Below are positions 23,358-35,596 of a stretch of 64,000 bases of DNA, piece after piece (the first letter of the stretch is position 1; every line of letters starts with the position of its first letter). This DNA is from Heloderma charlesbogerti (taxonomy: Eukaryota > Chordata > Lepidosauria > Squamata > Helodermatidae): contig JANEZZ010002062.1 in NCBI GenBank assembly GCA_026122225.1, positions 124,001-188,000 of the forward strand, in the 5' to 3' direction. Under the pieces are notes generated by a model. That model saw only the letters and a list, made by a program, of their open reading frames with translations. It searched no databases and was not told the origin of the DNA. A program made the position numbers and the translations under genes.

Positions 23358-23578
23358 AGCCATTGTGGTGTAGTGCTTGGAGTGTGATTCAGGAGACCCA
23401 GATTCAAATCTCCGCCCAGCCCTAAAGGACATCGGGAGATCTTGAGCCAGCCAGTCACTCCCTCTCTGCCTAAGCGACCTCACAGAGTGATCATGAGGAC
23501 AAAATGCGGGAGGACCATGTGTGCCACCTTGAGCTCCTTAGAGGAAAGATGGCATACAAGTGTAATAAATAAAACACA
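23358..23578 (+). repeat. MIR-related core-SINE, near full length
   Basis: tRNA-like head ('ttgtggtgtagtgcttggag', B-box-like 'attcaaatctc'), a core with 'gagccagccagtcactccct', and the 3' end 'aaagatggcatacaagtgta' plus 'aataaataaaa'. A reverse copy lies at 57262-57538. Confidence 0.75.
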
Positions 23579-23644
23579 TGGAAAAGTCTGCTTCAAAAAT
23601 GGACATTCCCAGCCTACATACCAGACTTCCCCAACATAGAACCC

Positions 23645-23968
23645 TCATAAGAGCATAAAAAGAGCCATGCTGGATCAGACCAACGGCCCATCTAGTCCAG
23701 CATTCTGTTCACACAGTAGCCAACCGTGGGAAACCCACAAGCAGGACGTAAGTGCAACAGCAACCAGTTTCCCAGCAACTGGTGTACATAGGCATACTGC
23801 CTCCGATACTGGAGGTAGCATAGAGCCACCAGGACTATAGCCATTGATAGCCTCCCAATGTAGTTCGGCTGTTTTGATGACAATGTCCAGCATTCCTGAC
23901 CATTGCCCATGCTAGCTGGGACCTGAAGTCCAAAACATCTGGAGGGCACCAGTTTGGGGAAGGTTGCT
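23645..23968 (-). repeat. CR1-like 3' end (antisense) joined to a fold-back arm
   Basis: 23645-23865 is the antisense CR1-like 3' region ('catgctggatcagaccaacg', 'actggtgtacataggcatac'). 23885-23968 is the right half of a 'gtccaaaacatctggagggc' fold-back. Confidence 0.65.
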
Positions 23969-24140
23969 ATATACTAATAGTGGACTCATTCTCCAAGGGA
24001 TCCTTAGGCAGTCAAAATGACACACTCAGCGGAACCTCAAGATTCACAGAAGTACCCCCTCCAAAAAAAAACGAAGTGGGGGCAGTCCAATGAGGACACA
24101 GTCTGCTCAATGGCCATGGAATGTTTTGTTTTCTGTTAGT

Positions 24141-24603
24141 GAGCTTTTCTACATGAAGCATTTATTGTGCACTCGTGATTCCTGATGATTGTTTACAAGT
24201 TTTTTAGATGACGTAATGATCCTCCAATTTTGCTTCTGTTTTTAAGAGCTTTTCTAGATGAGGCTGCTAATCACTGTACCTACTTTCAGTTTCGTCGCAG
24301 AATTGAGATCTGAGTTCTACGCAAAAAACTTTTCCTTTCTTGCTTTTCTGCTACATAACCTCTAGGTGGTGCTGTGCTATAGCAGAATAGCACAAATGCA
24401 CAAGCAGGAAAATGCATTTTCTCTCACTTTCAGAAATAATACCCCCCTTTTTCCACTCTACCCCGCCCCCCCGCCCCCTGCAAGAAAGTGGTCTTAAAAA
24501 ACAGAAGTGAAACTGGAGGATCACAACCTTGTTTAAAGAACCTGTAAACAACCATGAGTAAGGAATCTTAAGTCCACAATAAATGCCTCCTGTAGAAAAG
24601 CTC
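24141..24603. repeat. Large fold-back element, about 460 bp with ~110-bp arms
   Basis: Outer 12 bases gagcttttctac at 24141-24152 pair exactly with gtagaaaagctc at 24592-24603. Pairing continues inward through 'gcatttattgtgcact', 'tgtttacaag', 'atgatcctccaattttgctt' and 'ctgtttttaaga'. The centre (24320-24440) has no open frame of note. The form suggests a non-autonomous DNA transposon, but no clear flanking duplication was found. Confidence 0.82.
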
Positions 24604-25067
24604 CAAGAGCACTTTCCTGGGGATTTTTTAGAGCAGGGAAAATGGAGCATTATTTCTGCTTTTACCTGTGCTGGGGAAGAGATTCCAACAGAGCTAAACA
24701 CATCTTTTTTTTAAGGAGGGGAGATAACCAACAGAAAAATGGTACAAGGGGAAAGAATTAAGAACTACTTGCACCCCCTGCACCACATGCTGCACCACAT
24801 TTCAAACTGTTGCCTGTCCCCCCCACCCCCCAGTAGAATAATATAATCTAATAGGTTTGCAAAGACTTAGGTTTGGAGGTCCATTCTTAGTACAGCAAAT
24901 TTAAATCTCAGGGCAAGTGTCTCTATTTTCCTGGGCTTTCAAATCTCTAGTTCCATCCCCATTACTGCTGGGTCACATCCCTGATCAGGACCAGGACCAC
25001 AGCGAGGAGGGGAGTTTAACCCTTTCCTCCCAATACAGTTCTGACAAAAACTACCACTCTTAAGGGC

Positions 25068-25149
25068 ACAATCCTAGCATGGCTGCTGGGGCATGCTGGG
25101 AGTTGTAGGACATTTTTTTGTCTAAACATGCATAGGATTGCACCTTAAA
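25068..25149. repeat. Fold-back repeat, copy C, left arm damaged
   Basis: Same family as 19074-19211. Most of the left arm is deleted after 'ggcacaatcctagcatg'. The right arm 'ctaaacatgcataggattgc' is intact. It sits in a TTAA context on both sides. Confidence 0.72.
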
Positions 25150-25342
25150 GCTATTTGTAGGAGCTTCCCTCCCAATGCAAACAGCAGCTTCAGAGGGCGT
25201 TCTTTGTTGGGACTCTGGCAGCGAGAGGTGGGGAGAATAAAACTTCTCCTCCCTTTCCACCATGGTCTCAGTCCAGGTCCAGATCCCTAACAGCTGCTAT
25301 TTGCAGTTAAAAATAGAAACACACAATGTTATACGGTGTATT

Positions 25343-25675
25343 TCAGGGGTGGGGAACCTCAGGCCAGCAGGCCAAATCTGTCCTCTGGAACACCCCCTTC
25401 CCTTGGCCTTTCCCCCTTTTCCCGACTGCTGATCATTCGGTGGTTTTCCACCTTTTGCATATTCCCCCAGCCCCCTGTTCTAAAAGGTTGAAATGCCTTT
25501 CCTAAGGCTTAGTTACCAGCAGTAAGAACTTTAAGCTAAAATATGCTGTAGTTTTGGTATTCTGTCCTCCCACCCCACCCCCCGCTCCACTGGGATGATG
25601 CCCACCCCCCAAGAGCTTTTCTGAGACTGAATTCAACCCTTTGGTCTGAAAGAGGTTCAACACTCCTGATGTATT
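25343..25675 (+). repeat. Dispersed repeat, pair of 16262-16512
   Basis: See the partner copy. The middle is C-rich here, with C runs at 25565-25612. Confidence 0.6.
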
Positions 25676-26299
25676 TAATGTCACATGAAGTTTGGCTCAT
25701 GAAGAAACACGGTGGTGGTGATGGTGGTGGTAGAAGAATTTGTCTCACTATGGCTAGTGTACACAAGACAAAACCCCCCCACAATGAACATTACCTAAGG
25801 GAGATGGACCTTTCCGCCTCATAGATGGTCAGAGAAACAACGCTTCGAACAGGCCAGTTCCATTACACTGCCAAAACGCCAGATGTATCTATCTGTCGAA
25901 GTTAACAACCCAAGAAAATAATCCTTATAACAGCACAAATCGTTCAAGGGTACTTGAGATGCAGCTCCTCCCGGAGCCTGCCGTGATGGATAAATAGCTT
26001 CAGCAGCGGCATTCCCCACTCCCCACCCGTTGCTCTTTGTTGAAATCAAAACATACTTTTGAAAGTTGCATTGTGCATGTGTGAGGGAATAGCAGTGCCA
26101 CAAAGGAAAAAGTCCTTTGAAAAAAAGGTGGGATGCTCCTGTTGCCACCCCCTCCCTGTCAATCCTCTGTGCAAACCTGGACAAAGGAAGCAGGTGAGGT
26201 GTACAATAATTGGAAAGGGAAAGTAAAGGCCGGAGTTTCAACAGATTCATCTAGGGGGCCTGGTGACGGCATATTAAGTCAAACCAAGTGCCTGGTGGC

Positions 26300-26440
26300 T
26301 CAGCCTTTCCCTAACTGGGCACCCTCAAGATGTTGTGGATTACAACTCCCATCAGCTTCAGCCAGCGTGGCCAGTTGCCTAGGGCTATGGGAGTTGTAGT
26401 CCAAACCCTCTGGAGGGTGCCTGGTTGGGGAAAGACTGCT
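26300..26440. repeat. 'ctacaactcccatcagc' fold-back repeat, well preserved
   Basis: Left arm 'ctttccctaactgggcaccc' pairs with right arm 'ggtgcctggttggggaaag'. Inner arms 'ttacaactcccatcagc' and 'gctatgggagttgtag' also pair. Confidence 0.82.
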
Positions 26441-26517
26441 GAAAGGCCACTTGACCATGCCAACATAGTTATTGTAGTTTGTCTCCCAGGAGAAGAAAAC
26501 CAAGATAATAGGTATTG

Positions 26518-26532
26518 CGGGGGGGGGGGGGG
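26518..26532 (+). repeat. Poly-G run
   Basis: About 14 consecutive G. Similar runs lie at 47578-47592 and 59948-59961. Confidence 0.9.
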
Positions 26533-27301
26533 AACGGGACTGTAACACAATGAAAACACGCTTCACATGAAAAGGTCCCAGGTTCAGCCCCTTGTAGTAA
26601 AGCAATGAGGCTCAGGATCTATGTTCAACCTGGGGTGTCCCAGGCACAACGTGTATTGTACAGGTGCACCATATGTCAAAGAGCCAGGATTTGGCTGCAA
26701 CACCCTAGACAGTGTGTTCTCTGTGGCAAGGCCAGGCATCTTGCTGAAATGGCCCTCAGTAACAGCATCAGGGCTGGTGTGAAGGACAGGGCTGGACCAA
26801 GATATTTTGCTGCCTGAAGCGGAGAGGCGAATAGCACTCCTGCCTCTTCCTCTTCCCCTCTCTCTGGCCCTGAAGTCACACTGTAGAGACCCAAGGCCAG
26901 CCACATTACTTTGGCACCTGAGGCAGAACATCCCACAAGCACCTCACCCCCTCCTTGGCAATAAAAATGCAAGAATACATTAAATAACTGACCATTTGCT
27001 GTCCGTCCATCATGACACCCTGAAACAGCTACCTGAGGTGGTCGTCCTCATTCTGCTGAACAGGAGGGCTGGCTCTGGTGAGGGACTGGCATTGTAAGTT
27101 GCCTGCTGAGGCCGACACTTCAAAAGAGGCCCACAGCTGATCCCCAAAGCTTCCCAGCCCTGCTGCTGCTCCTGCTCCTTTTGCCGTTCCTGCCTCCTCT
27201 TTCCTTCCAGGCTAGGGGGAGAGTGTAAACTGAGGGCTGGGTGCTAAGGAGGAGAAGCAGCTGTCACTGCTTAACTGCTCACTTGGCCCTTTCGCTCTAG
27301 G

Positions 27302-27437
27302 CCAGGGGTGGGCAGAAAGTAGATCTCTGGATTTTTGGACTTCAACTCCCAGCATTCCTGACCATTGGACATCCTGGCAGGGGCTTTGGGGAACTGAAGT
27401 CCCAAACATCTGGAGATCTCCCTTCTGCCCACCTGTG
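27302..27437. repeat. 'cttcaactcccagcatt' fold-back repeat
   Basis: Outer arms 'ccaggggtgggcagaaag' and 'cttctgcccacctgtg' and inner arms around 'tggacttcaactcccagc' and 'aactgaagtccc' pair imperfectly. Confidence 0.72.
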
Positions 27438-27807
27438 CTCTAGGCAGCAATGGGAATTGGGCCCCCAGGCAGAGGCAGAGGACCACCCACCCCCACCCCC
27501 ACAAACCCTTCAGCCAGCACTGACAGCATTTACTAGAAGTGTGAAGTGGCTTATGATCTCATTTTCCTTCCTAGTAACCCTCACCATAAAAATGGTAAGA
27601 TATCAGCACTATCAAAATCTGTCTTACATATTACTCACTCTTGTCCACAGCCATAGAGACTAGATAGTAACATTATGTGAGATCCAGTAATTATTGTCAA
27701 ATGTTTAAATTAGGATGGTTTACTGACAGTGTCCAAGTTAACTGATAAGTTTTATAACAGCATGAACACCAGAGCTAATTTAGGGTATATTTTAACTTGC
27801 AAGATTT

Positions 27808-27900
27808 ATAGCGCAATCCCGCACATGTCTGCTCAGAAATAAGTCCTATTAAGTTCAGTGGAGTTTATTCCCAGGTTACTACTGAGTATAGGATTGCAGC
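27808..27900. repeat. 'gcaatcccgcacatgtct' fold-back repeat
   Basis: Left arm 'agcgcaatcccgcacatgtc' and right arm 'actgagtataggattgcagc' around 'ttaagttcagtggag'. Confidence 0.7.
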
Positions 27901-27904
27901 TTTA

Positions 27905-28390
27905 ATGTATTTTGTTTCGAAAGGAAATGATAATTGTTTCGGTATTTTGCCTATGCTTCTGCTCAGAATATTTTTTTATGAAACTGTCAAATGTAAAAAC
28001 TTTGTTCAAGAACAGTTAAATTACACTCATCACCATGATTTTCCAGAGAGTGTCATGTTCGCAAAAATATACCTTAATTGTAAAGTGCTTTCTGACAGTC
28101 AACATCACCCATTGATAATTGAAATGTTTTCCCTTTATTTCCGTAAATATGTCACTTGTCTACAAGCCCATGCCAAATTCTTGACCAGCTGTCAAAAATA
28201 CAGGCCCCCCTTTTCTCCATTTAGAAGCACTTCCATTCTAGTTGCTATTAATCCTCTGCCAAAGCGATTTCCAAAATTACTCAACAGGAATATTTTTGGT
28301 TCAAATGGAATTTTATCTCCTATTTCCAACAGCACTTCCCCCCAATATTTGTTCATTGTGGGGGGTATCTACCGTGTAAGACAATAATCA
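27905..28390 (+). other. 160-codon open frame in AT-rich DNA, coding status doubtful
   Basis: A methionine-initiated plus frame (27905-28387) with no stop for 160 codons in AT-rich DNA, where stops should be frequent. I see no domain, no signal peptide and no repeat similarity. It could be chance, an old mobile-element frame I cannot identify, or conserved non-coding DNA. Confidence 0.25.
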
Positions 28391-28869
28391 GCTGTTATCT
28401 CTTTAGGCACCTGTTTTTCAGCATGATCAGTCACCACTCTTATCAGTCTCACTGTTTTTTAACTGTGGGGAGGGGGGCAGCAGGAGAACTGAAATGAAGA
28501 GATAGCGATTTGCCCAGAGCCACCCAACAGGCCAGTGTCTCAAAAAGGGAGCTGGAAGCTTGCCAGACCTCAAGTGCATCTTCTACATCAAACGATACAG
28601 GGCTCCTAGAAAATAAGGTGGCCACATTCTCCTCCATTTTATTTATCTTTTAAAAGAACAATTCTGCTCTTCAGTAGCATTTACAAGTAAGATGCATCTG
28701 TTTTTAAGAAACACAACCATTAACAAAACAACACAATAATCAAAAAATGCCTCTTATTCATTTATACCTTCCCTGGCCTTTCAAAATATAGGGTTAACTC
28801 CAAGGTCACACGAGTGGCAACTAGATTTGCCACTTTCACATCTCTTTTAAAGAGAAAAAAATATACCTC

Positions 28870-29065
28870 ACCACAATGGAGAAAGAGCATGTGAGCCGTG
28901 TACCTCCTCAGTCTGCTATCCAGGTTGATAGACAACTTCAAGACACCTGTATCTTTAAACCCAATATGGACGGGACAACACTTCCACTAGAGAATGCCTT
29001 CAAACAGAGGACTGTCCTCTGTAATGTAGGACACATAACCACCCTAGTAGCAATGGGACTTCTCC
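28870..29065 (+). repeat. Dispersed repeat, pair of 6470-6640
   Basis: Shares 'cagaggactgtcctctg' and the flanking blocks with the antisense copy at 6470-6640. Confidence 0.5.
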
Positions 29066-29309
29066 TTGCTTTCTTCCCCACCTGCTGTCCCCCACCCAAA
29101 TATGCTCTGGGGGATGGGTCCCCCAACCCTTCAGAGAAGATTTGGGGAACATGGGGGGGCTGCAGGGGGAGAGGAATCCATTGCTCCAGCTGTTCCATTT
29201 CGCGGGTCTACTGCCAATGGATTCAACCCACGATCTTTCTAAACTGACAATATATGCAATTCAAACAATAGTAAAAAGGATCACCATAAAGTAAAGGCCA
29301 AGCAACTTT

Positions 29310-29455
29310 CCCTCAGCCTCAGTTTCCCCATCTGCAATAGGGGGGATGATAATACAGGCTTGCCTCACAGGGCTGTTGTAAGGATGATAATTAGATGGCG
29401 AAGCACTTTGAACATGTGAAAATGCTGTAGAAATTTTAAGTATTAGCAGCAGTAA
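29310..29455 (+). repeat. MIR SINE, sense
   Basis: Textbook MIR/core-SINE wording: 'ctcagtttccccatctgcaa', 'gcctcacagggctgttgtaa', 'cactttgaacatgtgaaaat'. Confidence 0.85.
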
Positions 29456-29895
29456 TGCAGATTGTTTAGGCTTGAGCTTGCCAACAGATCAACCTGGAAT
29501 ATTTTACATTAGCTGAAGTTTCTAGAGCATCTTTAAGGGCAACCCAATGTGAAGTGCATTACAGTAATCTAATCTGAAAATCATTAAAGCATGAATGACA
29601 GTGAGTAGGTCTCTTTTGCCTAAGTGGTGTGCAAAGGAGCACTTGGACCCAACAGGCAGGCAGAAAAGACAGCAAGTTTTTCTTAACATGCCATTTGGGC
29701 AATCTTAACTTGGCTTAATAAACTGAGATATGAAGACTTTTCTCCATCCATACAGCCCCTTTGCTTCTCTCTCTGGAAGCGAGCAAACAAACCAGGAAGC
29801 CTTCCATTAACGATCATTTACTATTTTGTCCAAATTGGGAAACTATGGTTAATGGCTTTGGAACATGCCAGGATATTAAGACATGGTTTGAAGTT

Positions 29896-30320
29896 TATTT
29901 TATTTATTACATTTTTATACTGCCTCATAACTGAAGTGCTCTGGGCGGTTTACATTAAGAACATTAAAAATACAACATGCAAAATTTAAAAACATAAAAA
30001 ACATACAACACAGTATACACAGAAGCAACATATATCTAAACACAACTTTGAGCAATCAGAAATCAGCCAAACCATAAAACTGATCCAGGATCGATTAAAA
30101 ACTAATCACATGCTGCCAAATGCCTGGGAAAAGAGAAAAGTATTGGCCTGGTGCCAAAAAGATAGCAATGTTGGCACGAGGCAGGCCTAGTCAGGGAGAT
30201 CATTGCATAATTGGGGACCACCACCAAGAAGGCCCTCCCCCTTGTTGTGGTCTTTTGAGCCTCCCTCAGAGCAGGCACCTGGAGGAGGACCTTAGATGTT
30301 GAATATAGTGTACGGACAGG
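29896..30320 (-). repeat. LINE-derived repeat, antisense (probably CR1-type)
   Basis: Plus strand opens with the antisense LINE tail 'tttttatactgcctcataac' and 'ctctgggcggtttacattaa'. It then carries the block 'tgggaaaagagaaaag' and 'gagatcattgcataattggg', 'agaaggccctccccc'. The order suggests a single inserted LINE copy. The family name is not certain. Confidence 0.55.
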
Positions 30321-30559
30321 AAGTTTTGTGTTGGGAGAGTTGGCATAACATCACAGCTTGTTCTAAAGGTGTTAATCATACTTTCCTGGTTTGCAGAAAA
30401 ACAACGAACAGGAAACTATAGCTGACGGAAGACATCCTGGTTTGTTCACGTGTTCATGTGAAGGGACTGCACAAGTGGCCAAAAAGCTCATTTTGCCATG
30501 CACGGGCAAAAGGCTTGTTCATATCCCAAGCTTATTAAACTGAGATAACAATATGTAGG

Positions 30560-31860
30560 ATTCACATCTGAAAAAGCCAGGCTACCATAGCCTTGGGATA
30601 GGGTGAATTGAAAAAAAAAAAGCCCATAGCCAAATATTTTGTGAGGAGGGGGCTTAGGGGTGCACACAGGGTGTCAATAAAGAACTACTAATACCTAAAT
30701 ATAGGTAGCAGTGCAATTTAAAATAAAAATTCTCAAGCTTCGTAAAATTGAAGTGCCTCATTGCTTATCTATTATTGCAGTCACTGACCAGAATACTCGG
30801 ACAGTAAGTTTACCTCTTACTGAGTGATGTGGTAGAACACTATCTATACCCTTTTACTTACAGTGTCAATAAAAGCTGAAAAGGGATCTAGAATATTTCC
30901 AAGGGGGGAAGCCTCCCTACAGACTGTCTGAGGCTAGTTTTGGTTGAGAAGCCACTCCACTTTACTGCATGGACTTAAGCCCAACAGAATGGCCTCTGTT
31001 ACATTTTGTGGACTGTGGGTTAGATACCCACCCTAGCACATCTAGTATTTGGGAAGTATGAATTCCTCCAATACAATTACCTAATGTTTGGCGTTGAAAT
31101 GTAAGGTGTGGGAAAGTGTAAGAAACTGTCAGTATCATACCACAGGTGAGACTTGTAACATGCAGGGCCACCATATAAAAACACTATTAATCAAAATGTA
31201 GCACAACCGATGAAGTCATAGCAAAAGCATCCCGCTCTGTTGGTTCACGAGCCAGGGTACACAGGTGGCTTAAAATTTAGAAACTGTAATTGGCAGAGGG
31301 CTAACCACAGTACGTTTATTGCTTTATGCTGAACTCCCAAAAGCATTATGAACAAAATTTGGCCTGCATTTAGACATTAGAGATATTTATCCAAAGGAGG
31401 GCTGCAAATGTGTTATGTCTACCCTCAACATGCGCCCAAGTCCCTTGTAACTCCACGGCTGCATAGCATGAGTGCAAATCCACTCCATATCTCAATGAAA
31501 TTACTACAGAATTTTGAATGAATCATTTGCAAAAGGGGAAAAAAAGTAAAGTGACTTATCAGCAGTGCTACTTCTAGCATAAGTAGCAAAGGCTCTTTAG
31601 GATTTTAGTCTTACTTCGTATTTTAAAATGTGACAATGTCCACCCCCACATGAATGGGAACGTATCTCTCTTCAACAGTAACATTCTCTAGGACAGTAGG
31701 TTCTTGCATAAGAAGCCACTGTCTTGGAGCATTTTAATATTGCCCTAAACCACAAAATTAAAGTCCATCTCTAATTAAATATTGCCTGTGTGTATGGGGT
31801 TAAGGCTATTTAACCAAAATACCTGTGTCAAACTTGGGGGCTAAACTGAGACACTAACAC
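30560..31860. other. Intergenic DNA, no gene seen
   Basis: AT-rich sequence without a recognised repeat or exon. Confidence 0.45.
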
Positions 31861-31898
31861 CAAACCATGGCTTGGTGCTTTAGCATCCTTGTTTTCTG

Positions 31899-32095
31899 AC
31901 ATGCTCCCTTTCTCCTTCACATCCTGATTTGGCAAACCACAATTTGGTGTGACACCTGAACTACTGCCTGAAGAGGGTTTGCAAGCCACTTTGTGGAGGT
32001 GAGGCAAGAAACTAGCCATAGTTTGCTAATTTGGATGTCAAAGCAAACTATGATTAGCCAAAACCAGGATGTGAAAGAAGGAACCTGTGAGGGAG
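31899..32095. repeat. Fold-back element, about 200 bp
   Basis: Left arm 'ctccctttctccttcacatc' then 'ctgatttggcaaaccacaat' pairs with right arm 'atgattagccaaaaccagga' then 'tgtgaaagaagg'. An inner hairpin is 'ccatagtttgctaatttgg' and 'caaactatgattagcc'. Confidence 0.72.
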
Positions 32096-32139
32096 GACAG
32101 ACAATGTGAGCTAGGTACAAATTGAGCCAGTCTTCCAGA

Positions 32140-33930
32140 CCATAGTTTTATCGTGCAATGAAGTGGGCGGGCCTTTTTGAGCAAGTTTTACTGAATACTC
32201 AAAGTTAAAGTTTCCTTAAAAAACCAGGACACAATCCTTCCCTGTGCAGCTGTAATGTCCGCACATGGAGGGTTCCTCATAGTGCGTAATAAGAGCCCTG
32301 TTGCCCTCTTTTGCACATACATATACTTGGCCTGTCAGGCTGCTACAGGAAATTGGAAGGACGGTGCATGCATTCTATTTCTGCATAGGGAAAGATCACG
32401 CCCATGCAAGTCACTATGTAATGTGAAAAAAATCATGACTGAGCTCATAGAGAAGTTCTGCAAACGTTCTAGCTGCAAGTAGGTTATTCATTTGTGAAAG
32501 GTGCCATACCCTAGAAAGCTATGAGTCTGCAGAAAAGGCTTCCTGTTATTCCAGTTGCTAGCTATGTTTAGATGAACAGTCAACCCATTTTTGAACAAGT
32601 GATTATAACATGTTAAGTGGTCACATGTTAACATACCATCTAGAAATCTCATAAATACAGCAAACTTTACTAAATAACCCAGATTATTATATTTTAGGAC
32701 TAGGAGCAAATAGCACTAGGAATACGTGGACAGAAGGCAACTGGTGTTCAGCTCTAAATCTATCACATCATTGCATTTGGGTCAGATTTAAAAATGCTTT
32801 TAACAAAGGTAGCCTAACTTAGAAGCCTTTCTTTCTTCCAGATGATCACCCAAATGAACTCTTTAACCACCTTTGTTGCCTCTCTGTAACTCATTGTTCT
32901 AGCTTTTATCTAGGACAAGGTAAACAAGGTAAAGTAAGTCAATCAACACTGTAGGGGGCAAGGGAAAGGAATCACAGATACAGAAGATGAGTGCATTCTA
33001 ATTTGTGCTAACAGGAGACTGGTTTTGCCATAAAAAACAAAAAGCAGACCAGCTCCCTCAGAAATTGTTACAACTTTCCTATTGTAGGCTGCCTGGCAAA
33101 TTACAACAACATGCAGTTTCAAGTAGATTTTCTTAAAGGAAGCTGGGCTCAGAAATGACAATCTAACTCTTGACAGCAATTACAACCCTGTGGCACAGAG
33201 CAGTACAATAAGTGCTCTAGTAAGCGAAAGTGCTGGTACATCCCTAGCTGTCTGAAAACAATGGCTGATTTATAGATTAGATTTCAGTGGTAGGGAAACA
33301 TTCCAAATCACTTAGTATAATATTTGACCATGATTTTTTTAAAAAAAAGTTCAATAGCATCGATCTGTCTAAAAACACAACACAGAAGTGTCTATGGAAT
33401 TCAGTGTGGTCTTTCCCAGACATTTAAGCCTCCCATGTGTTACATGTTTATACATCTGGACGTTGCTTGCTAGAGTGCACAAAGAGCTTTGGTAACAATG
33501 AAGAAATTCAAGCTTAATAGGAACAGCTATTGCTATATTGATCTAAGGTAAGAGACATCTTTGGTTACATCAACTTCTGTTGGAAGAACTAGAAGATCTG
33601 AGTTTCAAAGAACAAGATTTTCATCTGCCTGATGAACAACTCTATGCAATACTAAAACCTTTCTAATATTTAATGCACCAAAGGAAATGGATCCTTTGAA
33701 GAAAAATGGCAGTTTTGTTTTTCTTGCAATTCCAAAACAGTTGGAAAAAAAGTTAGTGACTGCAGGCAGCCACCATGTTTAAAAAACACTACATACCAGC
33801 AGTAAATACATTAAAAAGTTACTTTAAAGATGTAGTATGCAGCTTGTTTTGCCCCCACCCCATCCCGCACAATTTCCCCTGCTATTTACAAAACCACATG
33901 TCCTCAAGATACTTTTGAGGCCCAACTGAT
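32140..33930. other. Intergenic DNA, no gene seen
   Basis: AT-rich sequence, no recognised repeat or exon-like block. Confidence 0.4.
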
Positions 33931-33939
33931 AACTCGCTG

Positions 33940-34022
33940 TTTTATTTAAAACATTTCTTGGCCACCTTTCAGGGCAGAAGCCCTCCCAAGGCAGCTTACA
34001 GCAATAAAATACATAAATACCA
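33940..34022 (-). repeat. LINE 3' tail fragment, antisense
   Basis: Nearly identical to 17505-17580 ('agaagccctcccaaggcagc'). Confidence 0.6.
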
Positions 34023-34029
34023 TGGAAAC

Positions 34030-34298
34030 ACACAATGCCAGCTGCAAGTACCGGAGAGGCCTCTGTTGCTGCTGCCTATTGGCTTACCCATTTCCTCTGA
34101 GACCATTCTATGTGATCACCTACAGGAAGAAGACAAGGTGAGGGTTGGCAGTTGTTTCCTTCTTGCTCTTGTCACTGTTCACTCACTCAGAGGGCAGGCA
34201 AACAAGCAAGAAGCAGCAGGGCCAGGGGGTTCCATGAGTTGGCAGTGGACCCCCAGGTGAGGCCCAATAATGCCAACCCTCAAAACCAGCCCTGGAAA
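34030..34298 (+). repeat. R340 dispersed repeat, diverged copy 3
   Basis: Shares only the second half clearly: 'agggcaggcaaacaagcaag', 'cagggccagggggttcc', 'aggcccaataatgccaac' and 'ccagccctgg'. Confidence 0.5.
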
Positions 34299-34964
34299 CG
34301 CATGTGAGGACTAGAAACTTGTTTGCATTTTCACTAAGGGAATCCCACCAGCTTGCATTCATTACCTTATAACTGTTCTTAAACTTCAGTGAATATAGAG
34401 TCAACAACTCAAGTTATTACTAAGATTTTAATAAAGATTGCTTTTAATTTCTTTAAAGATCTACAATAATTTTTTGCAGAAGTTTAGTCAGAAAAAGGGT
34501 AAACTTAACGATTCATCAGAAATCAAACTAGCTGTTCCCTCAGCATCAAAAATTACCATGCCAACAGAAAAAAATCTACAAAGCTTGCCAAACAAGAAAG
34601 CATTTGTGGGAAGTGTTTGGGGGCTTAACCTTAGCAACCAGGCTGTTTGGGGTGAGGATGAAATGCTTCAAATAAGCCTCGCAACTTCATTCAGCAACTA
34701 AATATGCTCCTTCCACTGAAGTAAAGACGCACAAGCCTGTGAGATAAGAGGGACTATCAATGGCCAACTTGTGTTTGCCAGAATTCTTTTGAACATGCTG
34801 AAGAAAGGAAATTGAGGTCGAACATTTATCAATGAAGCATCTCAAAGTTAAAGGCCCAGCCCAACTCCTTTTGATAGCATTAGCTTTATGATCATTCATC
34901 ATTTGCATCTGGTAGACATGAAAAGGGAGGCAGCAAAGACTAATGACCTTTGCTGCAGACCATA

Positions 34965-35048
34965 GACTAAGTAAGAAGAGCCCTACTGGATCAGACCAAA
35001 AGCCTCCCATTTAGTCCAGCAGCCTGTTTCCCACAGTAGATTCCCATG
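34965..35048 (-). repeat. CR1-like 3' end, antisense
   Basis: Reads 'gaagagccctactggatcag' and 'tttagtccagcagcctgttt'. Confidence 0.65.
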
Positions 35049-35376
35049 AGAAGCCCAGGTTGGGGAAGGTTGGAATAAAGGCAGATGCACCCAGCGTTTT
35101 AGGCATGTCAAGGGACGGGGTGACGTGATCTGGGTTGCTTTTTCATTCAGATAACTCTTAATCTCAGGACATCATGAAATCACCATGCCTTTCACTCATA
35201 TCAGCTGCCAACGTACGTTTGTGGTGGAGCACCTAGATAATCATGTCACTATGATGATTTAAAATGTCCTGAAAACACATGGGTGGGTCTCCACTGCATG
35301 GATCTTTCCCAAGGTATCAGCAGTTTTCCAGGAGAGTGAGTGCCAATACTGTGGGAAAGGCCCACACCATCTGCCC

Positions 35377-35596
35377 CTGCTTTTGTTCAGTTTGAACTAA
35401 CAGTCATGGTCCATAGGGTATCAGGTTGAGTCCTCACAAACTCACAAGAGCACAAACTGCTTTTGTTCAGTTTGAACTAACAGTCATGGTCCATAGGGTA
35501 TCAGGTAGAGTCCTCACAAACTCACAAGAGCACAAACTGCTTTTGTTCAGTTTGAACTAACAGTTATGGTCCACAGGGTATCAGGTATAGTCCTCA
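35377..35596 (+). repeat. 80-bp tandem repeat, 2.75 copies
   Basis: Units at 35377-35456, 35457-35536 and 35537-35596 (partial), each starting 'ctgcttttgttcagtttgaa'. Units 1 and 2 differ at about one base and unit 3 at a few, so the array is young. Confidence 0.95.

Noticed and set aside
26518..26532. G-quadruplex
   Set aside because: A single uninterrupted G run could form one, but nothing around it suggests a function.
35377..35596. CRISPR-like array
   Set aside because: Units are contiguous 80-bp tandem copies without spacers, in a vertebrate genome.
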